Assembly: GCA_964494475.1 (NCBI GenBank)
Contig: CAZBRS010000029.1
Span: 10,888 to 74,887 of the forward strand
DNA: 64,000 nt
Direction: 5' to 3'
DNA from: CAZBRS01 sp964494475
GTDB lineage: Bacteria > Myxococcota_A > UBA9042 > CAZBRS01
Positions 24,743 to 33,499 of the stretch are shown piece by piece (position 1 is the stretch's first letter; each line of letters opens with the position of its first letter). The position numbers and the translations under genes are program-made. The notes below the pieces were generated by a model. The model worked only from the letters and a program-made list of their open reading frames with translations, was not told the origin of the DNA and did not search any database.

Positions 24743-25942
24743 ATGCTGGCCCGCAGCCTGACTCCGAAGCTACTATCGCTCCTCGCGTCGTTCCCCGTCG
24801 TGACCCTTACAGGCCCGCGCCAATCGGGCAAGACCACCCTGCTCCGCACGGCGCTGCCCGGCTACCGCTACGTCACGCTCGAGGACCCCGACACGCGCCG
24901 CTTCGTGCTGGACGATCCGCGTGGGTTCCTGCGACAGGCCACGGGCCCCACCATCATCGACGAGGCCCAGCGCGCCCCCGACTTGTTCTCGTACCTGCAG
25001 GGAGTTGTCGACGACGAGCAACGACCGGGGCGCTTCGTGCTCTCCGGCTCCCAGAACTTCCTGCTGCTCGCGGGCATCTCGCAGAGCCTGGCCGGCCGCA
25101 CGGCCGTGTTGCACCTTCTGCCCCTTTCGCTCGATGAGATCGTCGGGCGCGCGAGCCCCCGCTATGACGACCTGCCCGACACGCCGTTCGATCTGCGCCC
25201 TCCGGCGTCGTTGCCTGGCTTCGAGGAGGTGATCCTGAAGGGGGGCTACCCGCGCCTGGTCGCGGCCGACGTACCCCGCGACGACTATTTCTCGGCCTAC
25301 CTGCAGACCTACGTGGAGCGCGACGTACGCGACGTGCTGAACGTCGGAGACCTCGTCGAGTTCCAGCGCTTCGTGTCGCTCTGCGCGGGTCGCACGGGGC
25401 AACTGCTGAACCTCTCGTCGCTGGCCAACGACGCGGGCATCAGCCCCACAACCGCGAAGCGCTGGCTATCGGTGCTGGAGGCCAGCTTCCTGGTCACGCG
25501 CCTGCCGCCCTACCACGTGAGCTTCAACAAGCGCCTGGTGAAGTCGCCGAAGCTCTACTTCCTCGACTCGGGGCTGGCGTGCCACCTGCTCGGCCTGCGC
25601 ACCCCCGACGAATTGCGCCAGAGCCCCCACCGCGGCGCCCTGGTCGAGGGCTGGGTCATCGGCGAGGTGCTGAAGCGCGCCCACCACGCCGGAGAACGCC
25701 CCCGCGCCTACTTCTGGCGCGACGCCACCGGCCACGAGATCGACCTGCTGCTCGACCGCGGCCGCGATCTGGTCCCCGTCGAGATCAAGGCCGGCGCCAC
25801 GCTGAACACCGACATGTTCCGGGGCCTCGAAACGTGGAAGAAGCTCGCCAAGCTGCCCGACGCCAAGGGCGTGCTGGTCTACGGCGGCGATCAGGTCTCG
25901 GAGCAAAGAGGAACCCGGGTGGTGCCGTGGTGGGCGGTGTGA
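24743..25942 (+). CDS. AAA_14/DUF4143 ATPase
   Basis: This 399-residue protein is a stand-alone DUF4143 ATPase: Walker A GPRQSGKT at residues 24-31, Walker B-type PTIIDEAQRAPD near residue 75, sensor FVLSGSQNFLL and the C-terminal DUF4143 with LKSPKLYFLDSGLACHLLG and a nuclease-like EIDLLLDRG...VEIKAG motif. Members are common single genes, often horizontally transferred, of uncertain function (possible nucleotide-dependent restriction or toxin-antitoxin-like roles). No ribosome site is obvious. It lies in the inserted block between duplicated ends. Confidence 0.9.
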   Translation: MLARSLTPKLLSLLASFPVVTLTGPRQSGKTTLLRTALPGYRYVTLEDPDTRRFVLDDPRGFLRQATGPTIIDEAQRAPDLFSYLQGVVDDEQRPGRFVLSGSQNFLLLAGISQSLAGRTAVLHLLPLSLDEIVGRASPRYDDLPDTPFDLRPPASLPGFEEVILKGGYPRLVAADVPRDDYFSAYLQTYVERDVRDVLNVGDLVEFQRFVSLCAGRTGQLLNLSSLANDAGISPTTAKRWLSVLEASFLVTRLPPYHVSFNKRLVKSPKLYFLDSGLACHLLGLRTPDELRQSPHRGALVEGWVIGEVLKRAHHAGERPRAYFWRDATGHEIDLLLDRGRDLVPVEIKAGATLNTDMFRGLETWKKLAKLPDAKGVLVYGGDQVSEQRGTRVVPWWAV

Positions 25943-25998
25943 GGTAGCAGGCGAGCGTGGCGTAGTGTCCATTCTCGATCTCCGCCGGCTGGATCGCC

Positions 25999-27156
25999 TC
26001 AGCGCGACGACACCAGGTCCCCTGCCCACAGGCGAGCGGCGAACTCGGCGGCGGGGAGCACCAGGATGCCGTCGTCCGTGCGGCGGGGCACGTCCTCGAG
26101 GCAGACCACCAGACGTTGGTGGACGTCGGGATGATCCTCGGCCAGCGTGCGCAGGCCCTTCAGGTGGTCGGATTGCACGCGCCTGGTGGCCTTGGCCTCG
26201 ACAGCCACCTCCATGTCGCCGACGATGAAATCGACCTCGGCGCCCGTGGTCAGCCGCCAGTACGAGAGCTCGATCGGAGCGCCCGTGTAGGCGACCCAAG
26301 TCGCGAGTTCGTGGTGGACCCAGTTCTCGAACGCCTTGCCGAAGAGATCGGAGCCCGGCTCGACCCTTCCCCTCCGCGCCAGGAAGTTCACGACCCCCAC
26401 GTCGGCGAAATAGAACTTCGGAGCCAGCGCCTGACGCCGCTTGGGACGCTTGGTGTACGGGGGCAACCACCCGCCGAGGAGGGTGTCCACGAGGATCTGG
26501 AAGTACTCGCGTATCGTCGGCGCCGAGACCCCACAATCTCGCGCGATCGTGGAGAAGTTGACCGGATCGGCGTCCGAGAGGGCCGCCGCGGAGAGGAAGC
26601 CCGAGAAGGCTGGGAGGTTCCGAACCAGGCCCTCGGCCGCGACCTCCTCCTTCAGGTAGTCGGCGACGTACGCCTCGATCGAGCGGCGAGGTTGCTCTGC
26701 GAGGAAGTGCCGAGGCAGGTAGCCGTGGTTCAAGAGCCTGACCAGGTCCATGCGGTCGCCCAACTCGGCGGACACCAGGCCGTGCAACTCGAACCGCAGG
26801 GCCCGCCCCCCCAGCAGGTTGGCGTGTCCCCGCCGCACCTTGCGGGCGCTGGAGCCGCAAAGGGCGAAGCAGAGACCGCGCGTCTCGATGAGCAGGTGGA
26901 CCTCGTCCAGCAGGTCCGGGACCTTCTGGACCTCGTCGATCACGATCAGGCCGGGGCGCTCGACGGCCTGCAGCTCCTCGCGCAGAAGCGCCGGTCGCTC
27001 GAGGTAGCGTCGAAAGAGGTCCGAACGCAGGAGGTCGAGCCAGCGGGCGTCCGGATACATCGCCCGGAGCAACGTGGACTTGCCCGTCTGGCGTGGGCCC
27101 CAGAGGAAGAAACTCTCGGTCGGGGCGGGGTCGAGGTGAAGGCGTCGCTCAAACAT
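25999..27156 (-). CDS. AAA_14/DUF4143 ATPase (second, unlike the first)
   Basis: This 385-residue protein has the same architecture as its neighbour: Walker A GPRQTGKS at about residues 20-27, LIVIDEVQKVPDLLDEV, FALCGSSARKV and a DUF4143 C-terminus with AEVDFIVGD...VEAKAT. It is not a close copy of the protein at 24743, so this is not a recent duplication. It converges on the first gene. A-T-rich sequence lies just upstream (27157-27200). Confidence 0.9.
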   Translation of the reverse strand: MFERRLHLDPAPTESFFLWGPRQTGKSTLLRAMYPDARWLDLLRSDLFRRYLERPALLREELQAVERPGLIVIDEVQKVPDLLDEVHLLIETRGLCFALCGSSARKVRRGHANLLGGRALRFELHGLVSAELGDRMDLVRLLNHGYLPRHFLAEQPRRSIEAYVADYLKEEVAAEGLVRNLPAFSGFLSAAALSDADPVNFSTIARDCGVSAPTIREYFQILVDTLLGGWLPPYTKRPKRRQALAPKFYFADVGVVNFLARRGRVEPGSDLFGKAFENWVHHELATWVAYTGAPIELSYWRLTTGAEVDFIVGDMEVAVEAKATRRVQSDHLKGLRTLAEDHPDVHQRLVVCLEDVPRRTDDGILVLPAAEFAARLWAGDLVSSR

Positions 27157-27312
27157 GCGCCTACGATATTCATGAAAATCTAAAGCGTCAACTTCAATTA
27201 TCGGCCGGCAAGCGTCGTCAGGAGCCAGCGCGACCCCGGCGCCGCGCAGCCAGGCCGAGCAGGGTGGGGAGCGCGGCGTGGGTCGCGTCCGAGAACAAGA
27301 GCAGGCGAACGG

Positions 27313-27713
27313 TCAGGGTGGTGCGCGGGGCGGCAGGTGACGCGTGTCGGAGCCTTGGCGCGGTGGCGCGATCCGGGCCCGCCGGTCGGCTTCGTCTTTC
27401 GGCCACAGGTCCGCGGTGTCGTCGGCCGAGTGCGCCAGGGCGAGCTTTGGCGCGGTCGACGGCAAGTCGAGATGGTCGAGGATGCGCCGTACGACCGGCG
27501 GGTCGGTCAGAAACGCGAGCACGACCATGGCGGCGCCGCAGCCTGGGCAAACGAGGGCATCAACGTCCAGAACTCGCTTGAGTAGAGCAGCCCACGACAT
27601 GCGATGCGAGCGCCGGATGGGCTCAGGGTCCTCCGCGCTCCTTGTCGCTGTTGGGCTCGCCGTGGCGGGCGGAGGCAAGAGCGGGACCACGATCGGCGCC
27701 GGGGGCTTTGGGA
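27313..27713 (-). pseudogene. IS91-type transposase C-terminal remnant
   Basis: The minus strand encodes a C-terminal fragment with HRMSWAALLKRVLDVDAL-VCPGCGAAMVVLAFLTDPPVVRRILDHLDLP, the typical end of IS91/ISCR-type transposases including the CPxCG zinc motif. The N-terminal catalytic region is absent, so it is a remnant. Related fragments occur at 59798-59992 and at the window end, showing the element was present in several copies. Confidence 0.75.
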
Positions 27714-27718
27714 GCAGC

Positions 27719-27752
27719 TCCTGAAGGACGGCGACGTCATCCGGGTCGGCAC
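27719..27752. repeat. 34-bp copy of the FHA/vWA gene 3' end
   Basis: Positions 27719-27752 are identical to 24526-24559 inside the FHA domain of the gene at 23121. The copy is out of context, wedged between the IS91-type remnant and the response-regulator stop, five bp away. Confidence 0.85.
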
Positions 27753-27756
27753 CACC

Positions 27757-28209
27757 CTACCTCTCCGGCACCTCGGCGTGCTCGTTCATTCCCAACCAGT
27801 AGGCGTCGATCGTCGTGACCATGGCCAGCAGGCGGTCGAACGACACCGGCTTCACGAGGTACGAGTTGACCCCCAGGTCGTAGGCGCGGTTCACGTCCGA
27901 CGGCTGGCGCGACGAGGTCAGCACCACCACCGGGATGCGCCGCAGGCGCGGCTGCAACTTGATCCACTCGAGCACCTCGAGCCCCGACTTCCGGGGCAGC
28001 TTGAGGTCGAGCAGGATGACGCGCGGGATGGGCGAGGTCTCGCGGTTGGCGTGGACCCCCTCCCCCGCGAGGTAGGCGATGGCGGCGTCGCCATCTTCGA
28101 CGGCGTGCACGGGATGGGGCAGGTTGGCCTTGCGGAAGGCGCGGCGTACGAGCACCACGTCGTTGGGGTCGTCTTCGACCATCAGCACGGGGGAGCGCTC
28201 AGTGGTCAT
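27757..28209 (-). CDS. Single-domain response regulator
   Basis: The 150-residue protein is a stand-alone receiver: acidic cluster EDD at residues 12-14, phosphoacceptor Asp68 in VILLDLKLP, Thr98 region VVVLTSS and Lys120 in YLVKP. It has no output domain, like Rcp1-type regulators that act by protein contact. It overlaps the end of the PAS kinase gene by 11 bp and is last in a response regulator, kinase, response regulator operon. Part of it is duplicated at 24597. Confidence 0.9.
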   Translation of the reverse strand: MTTERSPVLMVEDDPNDVVLVRRAFRKANLPHPVHAVEDGDAAIAYLAGEGVHANRETSPIPRVILLDLKLPRKSGLEVLEWIKLQPRLRRIPVVVLTSSRQPSDVNRAYDLGVNSYLVKPVSFDRLLAMVTTIDAYWLGMNEHAEVPER

Positions 28210-29374
28210 GGTCGTCTCCGTCGGCGAGCTCGATCCAGAAGCGGCTGCCCTGGCCCGGCGTCGATTCGAGGCCGTGCGTGCCTCCCAGGCGTTCGACCGC
28301 GCGCCGGACGATGGCCAGGCCGATTCCGGTGCCCGAGAACCGGTCGCCGCCGTGCAGGCGCTCGAACACCTTGAAGATGCGCTCGTGGTGGGTGGGGTCG
28401 ATGCCGATGCCGTTGTCTTCGACCCACAGCCGCACGCGCCCGTCGTGCCGGTCGGCCGACAGCGTTACGTTGGGGCACACGCTCGGCTCGACGAATTTGA
28501 GCGCGTTCGTGAGCAGGTTCTCGAGGACCGAGAAGAGGGTGGCCGAGTGGCCCAGGACGCGGGGCAGGCGTCCGTTGACCTTGACCGTGGCGCGGCGCTC
28601 GGCGATGAGCGGCAGCATCTGTTGCACCACGTCGGTGACCAGGGGCTCGAGCTCGACCGCGACCAGCGAGATTTGCGAGCGCCCGAGGCGGCCGTAGGCC
28701 AGCAGGTCTTCGATGAGCTCTTCCATGCGCTGGGCGCTGCCGATGATCCGTTCGGCGTAGTCGCGCCCCGTCTCGTCGAGCGCGGGACCGTAGTCGTCCT
28801 TCAAGGCCAGCGCGAAGCCCTGCATCGAGCGCAGCGGCGCGCGCAGGTCGTGCGACACCGAATAGGAGAACGCCTCGAGCTCGGCGTTGATGTCGGACAG
28901 CTCTCGCGTGCGCTCGGCTACGCGCACCTCGAGCTCTCGGGAGTGTTTCTTCAGGGACTCGCGGCTCGCGGCCAACTCTTCCTCCGCCTGCACGCGCTCC
29001 GTGACGTCGGTGCCCGTCACCACCAGGAATTCGGCGGGCTGTCCGACCTCGCCCGCCGTGGCGCATGTCCAGTCGACCATGCGCAGGTCGCCACGCTTCG
29101 TGCGCCAGCGCCCCTTGCCCTGTACGCGGGGTTCGCCCGCCCAGGCCCGATCGAAGGAGGCGGTCAGGTCGGCCGCGTCGCCGGGCGGGATGAAGAGCTC
29201 GACGAACGGGCGTCGCCACACTTCGCTGAAGAAGTAGCCGGTGACGCGCTCGCACGCGCGGTTGAATCGCGTGACGCTGCCCGAGCGATCGAGCACGACC
29301 ACCAGCGAGCCGACGGTCTGCAAGACCGCAAAGGCGAGAACGGCCTCGCGTTGAAGGGTAGCGTCGCGGTTCAT
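28199..29374 (-). CDS. PAS sensor histidine kinase
   Basis: This 391-residue soluble kinase has a PAS/PAC domain (residues about 20-130, ending FLVVTGTDVTERVQAEEEL), a coiled-coil linker (residues 130-165), a HisKA box with FSYSVSHDLRAPLRS (His175) and a HATPase domain with N box (LLTNALKF), G1 (DNGIGID) and G2 (GTGIGLAI). The phytochrome-type HisKA sequence matches kinases that use Rcp1-like single-domain regulators, such as those on each side of it. The input signal is not evident. Confidence 0.92.
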   Translation of the reverse strand: MNRDATLQREAVLAFAVLQTVGSLVVVLDRSGSVTRFNRACERVTGYFFSEVWRRPFVELFIPPGDAADLTASFDRAWAGEPRVQGKGRWRTKRGDLRMVDWTCATAGEVGQPAEFLVVTGTDVTERVQAEEELAASRESLKKHSRELEVRVAERTRELSDINAELEAFSYSVSHDLRAPLRSMQGFALALKDDYGPALDETGRDYAERIIGSAQRMEELIEDLLAYGRLGRSQISLVAVELEPLVTDVVQQMLPLIAERRATVKVNGRLPRVLGHSATLFSVLENLLTNALKFVEPSVCPNVTLSADRHDGRVRLWVEDNGIGIDPTHHERIFKVFERLHGGDRFSGTGIGLAIVRRAVERLGGTHGLESTPGQGSRFWIELADGDDHDH

Positions 29375-29376
29375 GG

Positions 29377-29853
29377 TCAGCGCGGGGGAAGCTTGACGAT
29401 GGTGAGCCAGAATTCGTTGATGGTGCGCACCACGTGCATGAACTGGTCGAGGTCCACGGGCTTGGTCACGTAGCAGTTGGCGTGCAGGTCATACGAGCGC
29501 AACACGTCCTCCTCGGCTTGCGAGGTGGTGAGCACCGCGACGGGGATGCGCATGAGCTCGGGGTCGCTCTTGACCTCGGCGAGGACCGCGCGGCCGTCTT
29601 TGCGAGGCAGGTTCAGGTCGAGCAGCACCAGGTCGGGGTGGGGGGCGTTCTCGTACTCGCCCTCGCGCCTCAGGAAGGCCATGGCGGCCACCCCATCGTT
29701 CACCACGTGCAGGTTCGTGAGCACTCGGCTCTCTTTCAGCGCCTCGATCGTGAGGCGAACGTCGGCGGGGTTGTCCTCGACCAGCAGGATGTCGACGGCG
29801 TGCAGGTTGTCGAGGTGCGGCCGGGGAGCACTGGGCGTGAGCGTGAGCGCCAC
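29377..29853 (-). CDS. Single-domain response regulator
   Basis: This 158-residue receiver has DILLVEDNPADVRLT, phosphoacceptor Asp79 in VLLDLNLPRKDG and Lys131 in CYVTKP. It starts at a GTG and lies 2 bp before the kinase gene, so it is the first gene of the operon. Like the downstream regulator it has no output domain. Confidence 0.9.
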   Translation of the reverse strand: MALTLTPSAPRPHLDNLHAVDILLVEDNPADVRLTIEALKESRVLTNLHVVNDGVAAMAFLRREGEYENAPHPDLVLLDLNLPRKDGRAVLAEVKSDPELMRIPVAVLTTSQAEEDVLRSYDLHANCYVTKPVDLDQFMHVVRTINEFWLTIVKLPPR

Positions 29854-29919
29854 GGGCCACCTCGCTTTCTGTCACTGAAAGTGTCTTGTCTGGAATTCTG
29901 ACCACCGGCAGCCTCGGTG

Positions 29920-30675
29920 TCAAGCGTCGCCGTCGCGATGAGGGTGAGATCCGAGCGCGAGCGAGAGCGGGGGTTCGAGGCGGTGGGCCGCCAGCAGCTC
30001 GGCGTCGGCCAGAAGACGCGCGGCCGGGCCGTCGGCCACCACGCGCCCGCCGTCGAGCAGCACGACGCGCGGGCAGAGGTCGAGGATGAGCTCGAGGTCG
30101 TGGCTGGCGATGAGCCGGGTGACCGGGAGCTCGCGCAGCAGCCCGATCAGCGAGCGACGTGACGCGTGGTCGAGGTCGTTGGTGGGCTCGTCGAGCAGGA
30201 TCACCGAGGGCTGCATGGCCAGCACCGTCGCGAGGGCCGCGCACTTCTTCTCGCCGCCCGACAGGTGGTGAGGCGGCCGCGCGGCCAGGTGCGACAGGCC
30301 CACGCGGGCCAGGGCGTCGGCCACCCGGGCGCGCACCGTCGCGTCGGGCAGACCGAGGTTCAGGGGGCCGAAGGCGACATCGTCGAAGAGCGTGGGCATG
30401 AAGAGCTGGTCGTCGCTGTCCTGGGCCACCCAGCCCACCTTGCGCCGGATTTCGCGCACCGTGGCGTCGGTGAGCGGCACGCCGTCGATCCGGACGAGGC
30501 CGGTGCCCCGCAGCAGGCCGTTCAGGTGCATGAGCAGGGTCGATTTTCCTGCGCCGTTCGGGCCGATGAAGCCCACGGCCTCCCCGGCCGCGATGTCGAG
30601 CGTGACGCCGCCGAGGACCGGCGCGCCGTCGTGGTAGGCGAAGCAGAGGTCGCGCGTCTCGATCATCGGCTGCAA
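29920..30675 (-). CDS. cbiO: Nickel/cobalt ECF transporter ATPase CbiO
   Basis: The 251-residue ATPase has Walker A GPNGAGKST, Q-loop DSDDQLF (the QDxDDQ form typical of ECF ATPases), signature LSGGEKKCAALA, Walker B VILLDEPTNDLD and switch His in IASHDLEL. ECF-type energising subunit of a CbiMNQO importer. It is the last gene of the cbiM-N-Q-O operon, 6 bp after cbiQ. Confidence 0.92.
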   Translation of the reverse strand: MQPMIETRDLCFAYHDGAPVLGGVTLDIAAGEAVGFIGPNGAGKSTLLMHLNGLLRGTGLVRIDGVPLTDATVREIRRKVGWVAQDSDDQLFMPTLFDDVAFGPLNLGLPDATVRARVADALARVGLSHLAARPPHHLSGGEKKCAALATVLAMQPSVILLDEPTNDLDHASRRSLIGLLRELPVTRLIASHDLELILDLCPRVVLLDGGRVVADGPAARLLADAELLAAHRLEPPLSLALGSHPHRDGDA

Positions 30676-30681
30676 GGCTCG

Positions 30682-31461
30682 TCACCCGTCATGGAACGCC
30701 GCCATCAACCCGAGCGCCAGGACGGCGTAGCATAGCACGAGGAAGACGGCCTCGGGGCGCCCGAAACGGCGGCCCGCGAAGGCGCGCAGCTCGCCGTCGA
30801 AGCCCCGGGCCAGCATGGCGTGGTGCACGCGCTCGCTGCGGGCCACGCTGCGCGCCAGCAGGGCGCCGGCCATCGTGCCCAGGCGGGGCACGGCCCGAGC
30901 GTCGCGCAGGCGGAAGCCCCGGGCCCGCGCACCCCGGACCAGCCGCGAGAGCTCGTTGCCGACCAGGAACAGGTAGCGGTGCACCAGCGCGAGCACCAGC
31001 ACGAAGGCGCGCGGTACGCGCAGGGCGATGAGCCCCTGGAAGAGGTCGGTCGGCACCGTGGTGCCCGAGAGCACGAGCAGGCCCGCGATCGAGGTGCCCG
31101 CGCGCACCAGCGCCTCGCCCGCGCGGGCCAGCCCCTCGGCCGAGGCCGTGAGGTCGACCACGCCCAGGTGCAGCGTGAACACCGGCCGCCCGGCCAGCGA
31201 GAAGGGCAGGGTGAGGGCCACGAACAGGGCGAACGGCACGAGCGGCAGCGCGCGCCGCAGGAGCCCGAGGCCTCCGCGGCCGCCGGCCGCCGCCAGTCCC
31301 ACGAAGAGCGCGGCGCAGGCCACCGGCACCGGCCAGCGCGCGACGGGCACCACGTTGACCAGCACGATGGCGGGCAGCACCACCAGCAGCTTGGCCCGAG
31401 CCTCGAGTTGCCCCAGGCGGCCCGACGCCAGCGGCGCCTCGTGCACGTGGCCGCTACCCAT
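30682..31461 (-). CDS. cbiQ: ECF transporter transmembrane subunit CbiQ
   Basis: The 259-residue protein has four or five membrane helices (LLVVLPAIVLVNVVPVARW, ALFVGLAAA and others) and the family motifs R-A-P-R-A-F-V-L-V-L and LARSVARSERVHHAMLARGFDG, the Ala-Arg-Gly coupling motif that contacts CbiO. It overlaps the upstream PDGLE gene by 8 bp. It supplies the scaffold of the nickel/cobalt ECF importer. Confidence 0.92.
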   Translation of the reverse strand: MGSGHVHEAPLASGRLGQLEARAKLLVVLPAIVLVNVVPVARWPVPVACAALFVGLAAAGGRGGLGLLRRALPLVPFALFVALTLPFSLAGRPVFTLHLGVVDLTASAEGLARAGEALVRAGTSIAGLLVLSGTTVPTDLFQGLIALRVPRAFVLVLALVHRYLFLVGNELSRLVRGARARGFRLRDARAVPRLGTMAGALLARSVARSERVHHAMLARGFDGELRAFAGRRFGRPEAVFLVLCYAVLALGLMAAFHDG

Positions 31462-31750
31462 GGCGCTTCAACAGCCACGCCAGGCCCGCGAGCAACCCGA
31501 AGACGGCCGAGACGCCGACCAGGCCGGCGATCGCGCCGCTCGCGAAGGGGTGGTCCACCCCCGGGGTGGCGTAGTCCGGGAAGAGCCCGCGCGCGGCGGC
31601 TTCGGCAGGTTCGGGGGCCGTGGCGAGCTGCTCCCGCGTGCTCTCGAGCGAGTGTTCGAGCGCGTCGGGGCTGGAGTCGGCGAAGAACGCGAGCCCGCCC
31701 GCGACGAGCAGCGTCAGGAGTGCCAGGAGCCATAGCGCAGGGGCCTTCAT
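31454..31750 (-). CDS. PDGLE-domain component (CbiN-like)
   Basis: This 98-residue protein has an N-terminal membrane helix (LWLLALLTLLVAGGLAFFA), the motif SSPDALEHSLE (PDGLE family) and a C-terminal helix. Small proteins of this type replace or accompany CbiN in NikMN/CbiMN transporters. Its ATG overlaps the cbiM stop by 4 bp. Confidence 0.85.
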   Translation of the reverse strand: MKAPALWLLALLTLLVAGGLAFFADSSPDALEHSLESTREQLATAPEPAEAAARGLFPDYATPGVDHPFASGAIAGLVGVSAVFGLLAGLAWLLKRHG

Positions 31751-32370
31751 GGCGAGCCCGACCCCGGGCGGGGGCGGAGCGCCCCCGACGCTTCGAGCGC
31801 GCGCACGATCGCCAGCGTGGCCCCGGCCTCGACGAGACCGCTCACCAGGTGGGTGCCGAGCATCACGGCCACGAACTTCGCGCCGTAGGGCTGCGAGAGC
31901 ACGACCCACAGCGTGGCGCCGGCCGCGCCGGCCAGCACGCCGAGCAGCGTGCCCGCCAGCACGGCGAGCGATCGGTTCACGGGCGTCAGGAGCCGGTGAA
32001 CGGCCCAGGCGACGAGCGTCGAGAGCACGGCCATGTCGATCACGTTGGCGCCGAGCGCCGTGACCCCGCCGTCGCCGAAGAGCAGCGCCTGCAGCGTGAC
32101 CACCGCGGCCATGCAGAGCACCGCCAGCGCCGGGCCGAAGACCACGGCCAGCAGCCCCGCGCCCACCACGTGGTCGCTCACGCCCCCCGCCACGGGGAAG
32201 TTCAGCATCTGGAGGGCGAAGACGAAGGCGCCCATCAGCCCCACGAGCGGCACGCTCTGCTCTTCGAAGCGAGCGCGCGCGACGCGGGCGGCCAGGCCCA
32301 CGGCCAGTGCGCCTGCGCCCGCGAGCGGGAGCCACACCTGGGGGGTCAGGACGCCATCGGGCAGGTGCAT
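31747..32370 (-). CDS. cbiM: ECF substrate-binding membrane protein CbiM/NikM
   Basis: The 207-residue protein starts MHLPDGVLTP; the His2 of the MH(I/L)PDG start coordinates the metal in this family. Six or so membrane helices follow, with MLNFPVAGGVSDHVVG near residue 58. It is the S-component that captures Ni2+ or Co2+. An operator-like dyad is at 32388-32418, 18-48 bp upstream of the start codon. No cobalamin riboswitch was seen, favouring protein control. Confidence 0.92.
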   Translation of the reverse strand: MHLPDGVLTPQVWLPLAGAGALAVGLAARVARARFEEQSVPLVGLMGAFVFALQMLNFPVAGGVSDHVVGAGLLAVVFGPALAVLCMAAVVTLQALLFGDGGVTALGANVIDMAVLSTLVAWAVHRLLTPVNRSLAVLAGTLLGVLAGAAGATLWVVLSQPYGAKFVAVMLGTHLVSGLVEAGATLAIVRALEASGALRPRPGSGSP

Positions 32371-32387
32371 CGGGGCACGCTCGACCT

Positions 32388-32418
32388 GGGTAGCACGAGG
32401 CCACGGTGAGTGCTACCC
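32388..32418. promoter_or_regulatory. Metal-regulon dyad GTAGCAC-N13-GTGCTAC (cbiM site)
   Basis: GGGTAGCAC (32388-32396) and GTGCTACCC (32410-32418) form a perfect 9-bp inverted repeat with a 13-bp spacer. The same core, GTAGCAC-N13-GTGCTAC, recurs before both TonB receptors (35535-35568, 47155-47181). Arm length and spacer size resemble NikR-type operators, but the regulator gene is not in the window. Confidence 0.75.
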
Positions 32419-32448
32419 TGTGGGGCGGTGGTTGTCAACCCTCGAGCG

Positions 32449-33485
32449 CTACTCCGCCAGGTTGCAGTGCCCCTCGCCGTAGTGGCCGAGGGTCGCGAGG
32501 GCGGCGAGCAGGCGCTCGTACTCGGGCAGGGCGCTCAGGGCGGCCTGGGTCGCGTCGATCACGTCGCCCTCTGCCAGGGCCAGGAAGGGGGCGAAGCCGA
32601 TGGCGCCGTGGTTCACGGTGTCTTCGTCGGTGGGGTCGGCCGGGCCCTCGCCGGCGTCGCCGAAGATGTGGTCCAGGTGGAAGGTGAGCTCGACCTGGCC
32701 CGTGCCGCCCTCGGCGACCACGCCCGGGGCGTCGGGGTGCGGGCCGCACGAGGTCCAGGCGAAGCTTTCGGTGAAGCGCAGCGTGAAGGTCACGGTGCGC
32801 GCGTCCTTCACCGCCTTGCCCACGAGCAGGAGCGAGGTGCCTTCGGTGCCGGCGGCCAGGCCGTCGGTCTGGGCGGTGGCGGGCACCAGGTCGAAGTTCA
32901 GGTAGTTGTAGTTGCCGATGGGCGCTTCGATGGCGCGGCCGATCTCGGGCAGGTCCGGGCCCTGGTGCACGTCGCGCTGGTAGGTGCCGAGCAGGGCCTC
33001 GTGGGCCGAGCCCTCGGGGATGGCGGCGTGGGGGTGGCCGGCGTGCTTCAGCAGCGGCGCTTCGTAGTCGCCGTCGAGGCGCGTGAGGGCCGACGACAGG
33101 GCGTCGGTCTCGGTCTCGGTCAGGTCCACNNNNNNNNNNNNNNNNNNNNNNNNNNNNNNNNNNNNNNNNNNNNNNNNNNNNNNNNNNNNNNNNNNNNNNN
33201 NNNNNNNNNNNNNNNNNNNNNNNNNNNNNCGAGGCGCGTGAGGGCCGACGACAGGGCGTCGGTCTCGGTCTCGGTCAGGTCCACGGCCACCTGGAAGGCC
33301 GTGGGGCCCTCGACCGTGACGTACACGTGGTCGAAGTCCACGCGCCAGCCGTCCTCCGACACGAAGCCGTCGCGCGAGAACCCTTCGCCGTTCATCAGGA
33401 ACTTCAGGGTTCCGGTGGGCACGTCGGCGGTCGGATCGGAAGCACAGGCCACCATCAGCAACAGCGGTATCGCGAGCGTCTTCAT
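32449..33485 (-). CDS. Lipoprotein of metal-uptake locus (split by false gap)
   Basis: The gene starts at the ATG 33485 with a lipoprotein signal (LLLMVACASD) and ends at 32449. Positions 33130-33229 are N, but the 55 nt on each side are identical (33075-33129 and 33230-33284). Deleting the N run and one repeat restores a single frame of 293 residues, joining ..SSALTRL to DGDYEAPLLK. I do not recognise the family. Motifs include WRVDFDHVYVTVEG, NYNYLNFDL, an HLDHIFGDAGEG segment and two Cys (SCGPHPD, GHCNL). It is 14 bp upstream-adjacent to, and downstream in transcription from, the TonB receptor, and between two metal-operator sites, so it may be a surface metal chaperone. Confidence 0.7.
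33075..33284. other. 100-N scaffold gap flanked by identical 55-bp contig ends
   Basis: Sequence 33075-33129 is repeated exactly at 33230-33284, directly on the other side of a run of exactly 100 N. This is the pattern of two overlapping contigs that were placed in a scaffold without merging. The true sequence is probably 155 bp shorter here, with no missing bases. Confidence 0.9.
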
Positions 33486-33499
33486 GTTCCCTCCTGCGT

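Noticed and set aside
27157..27312. Further gene or IS end between the ATPase and IS91-type remnant
   Set aside because: No frame with homology and no inverted terminal repeat was seen.
32371..32448. Cobalamin riboswitch upstream of cbiM
   Set aside because: Only 78 bp and no B12-box; the dyad suits a protein operator.
33075..33284. Tandem duplication or frameshift in the lipoprotein
   Set aside because: The run of exactly 100 N with identical flanks shows a scaffolding artefact.
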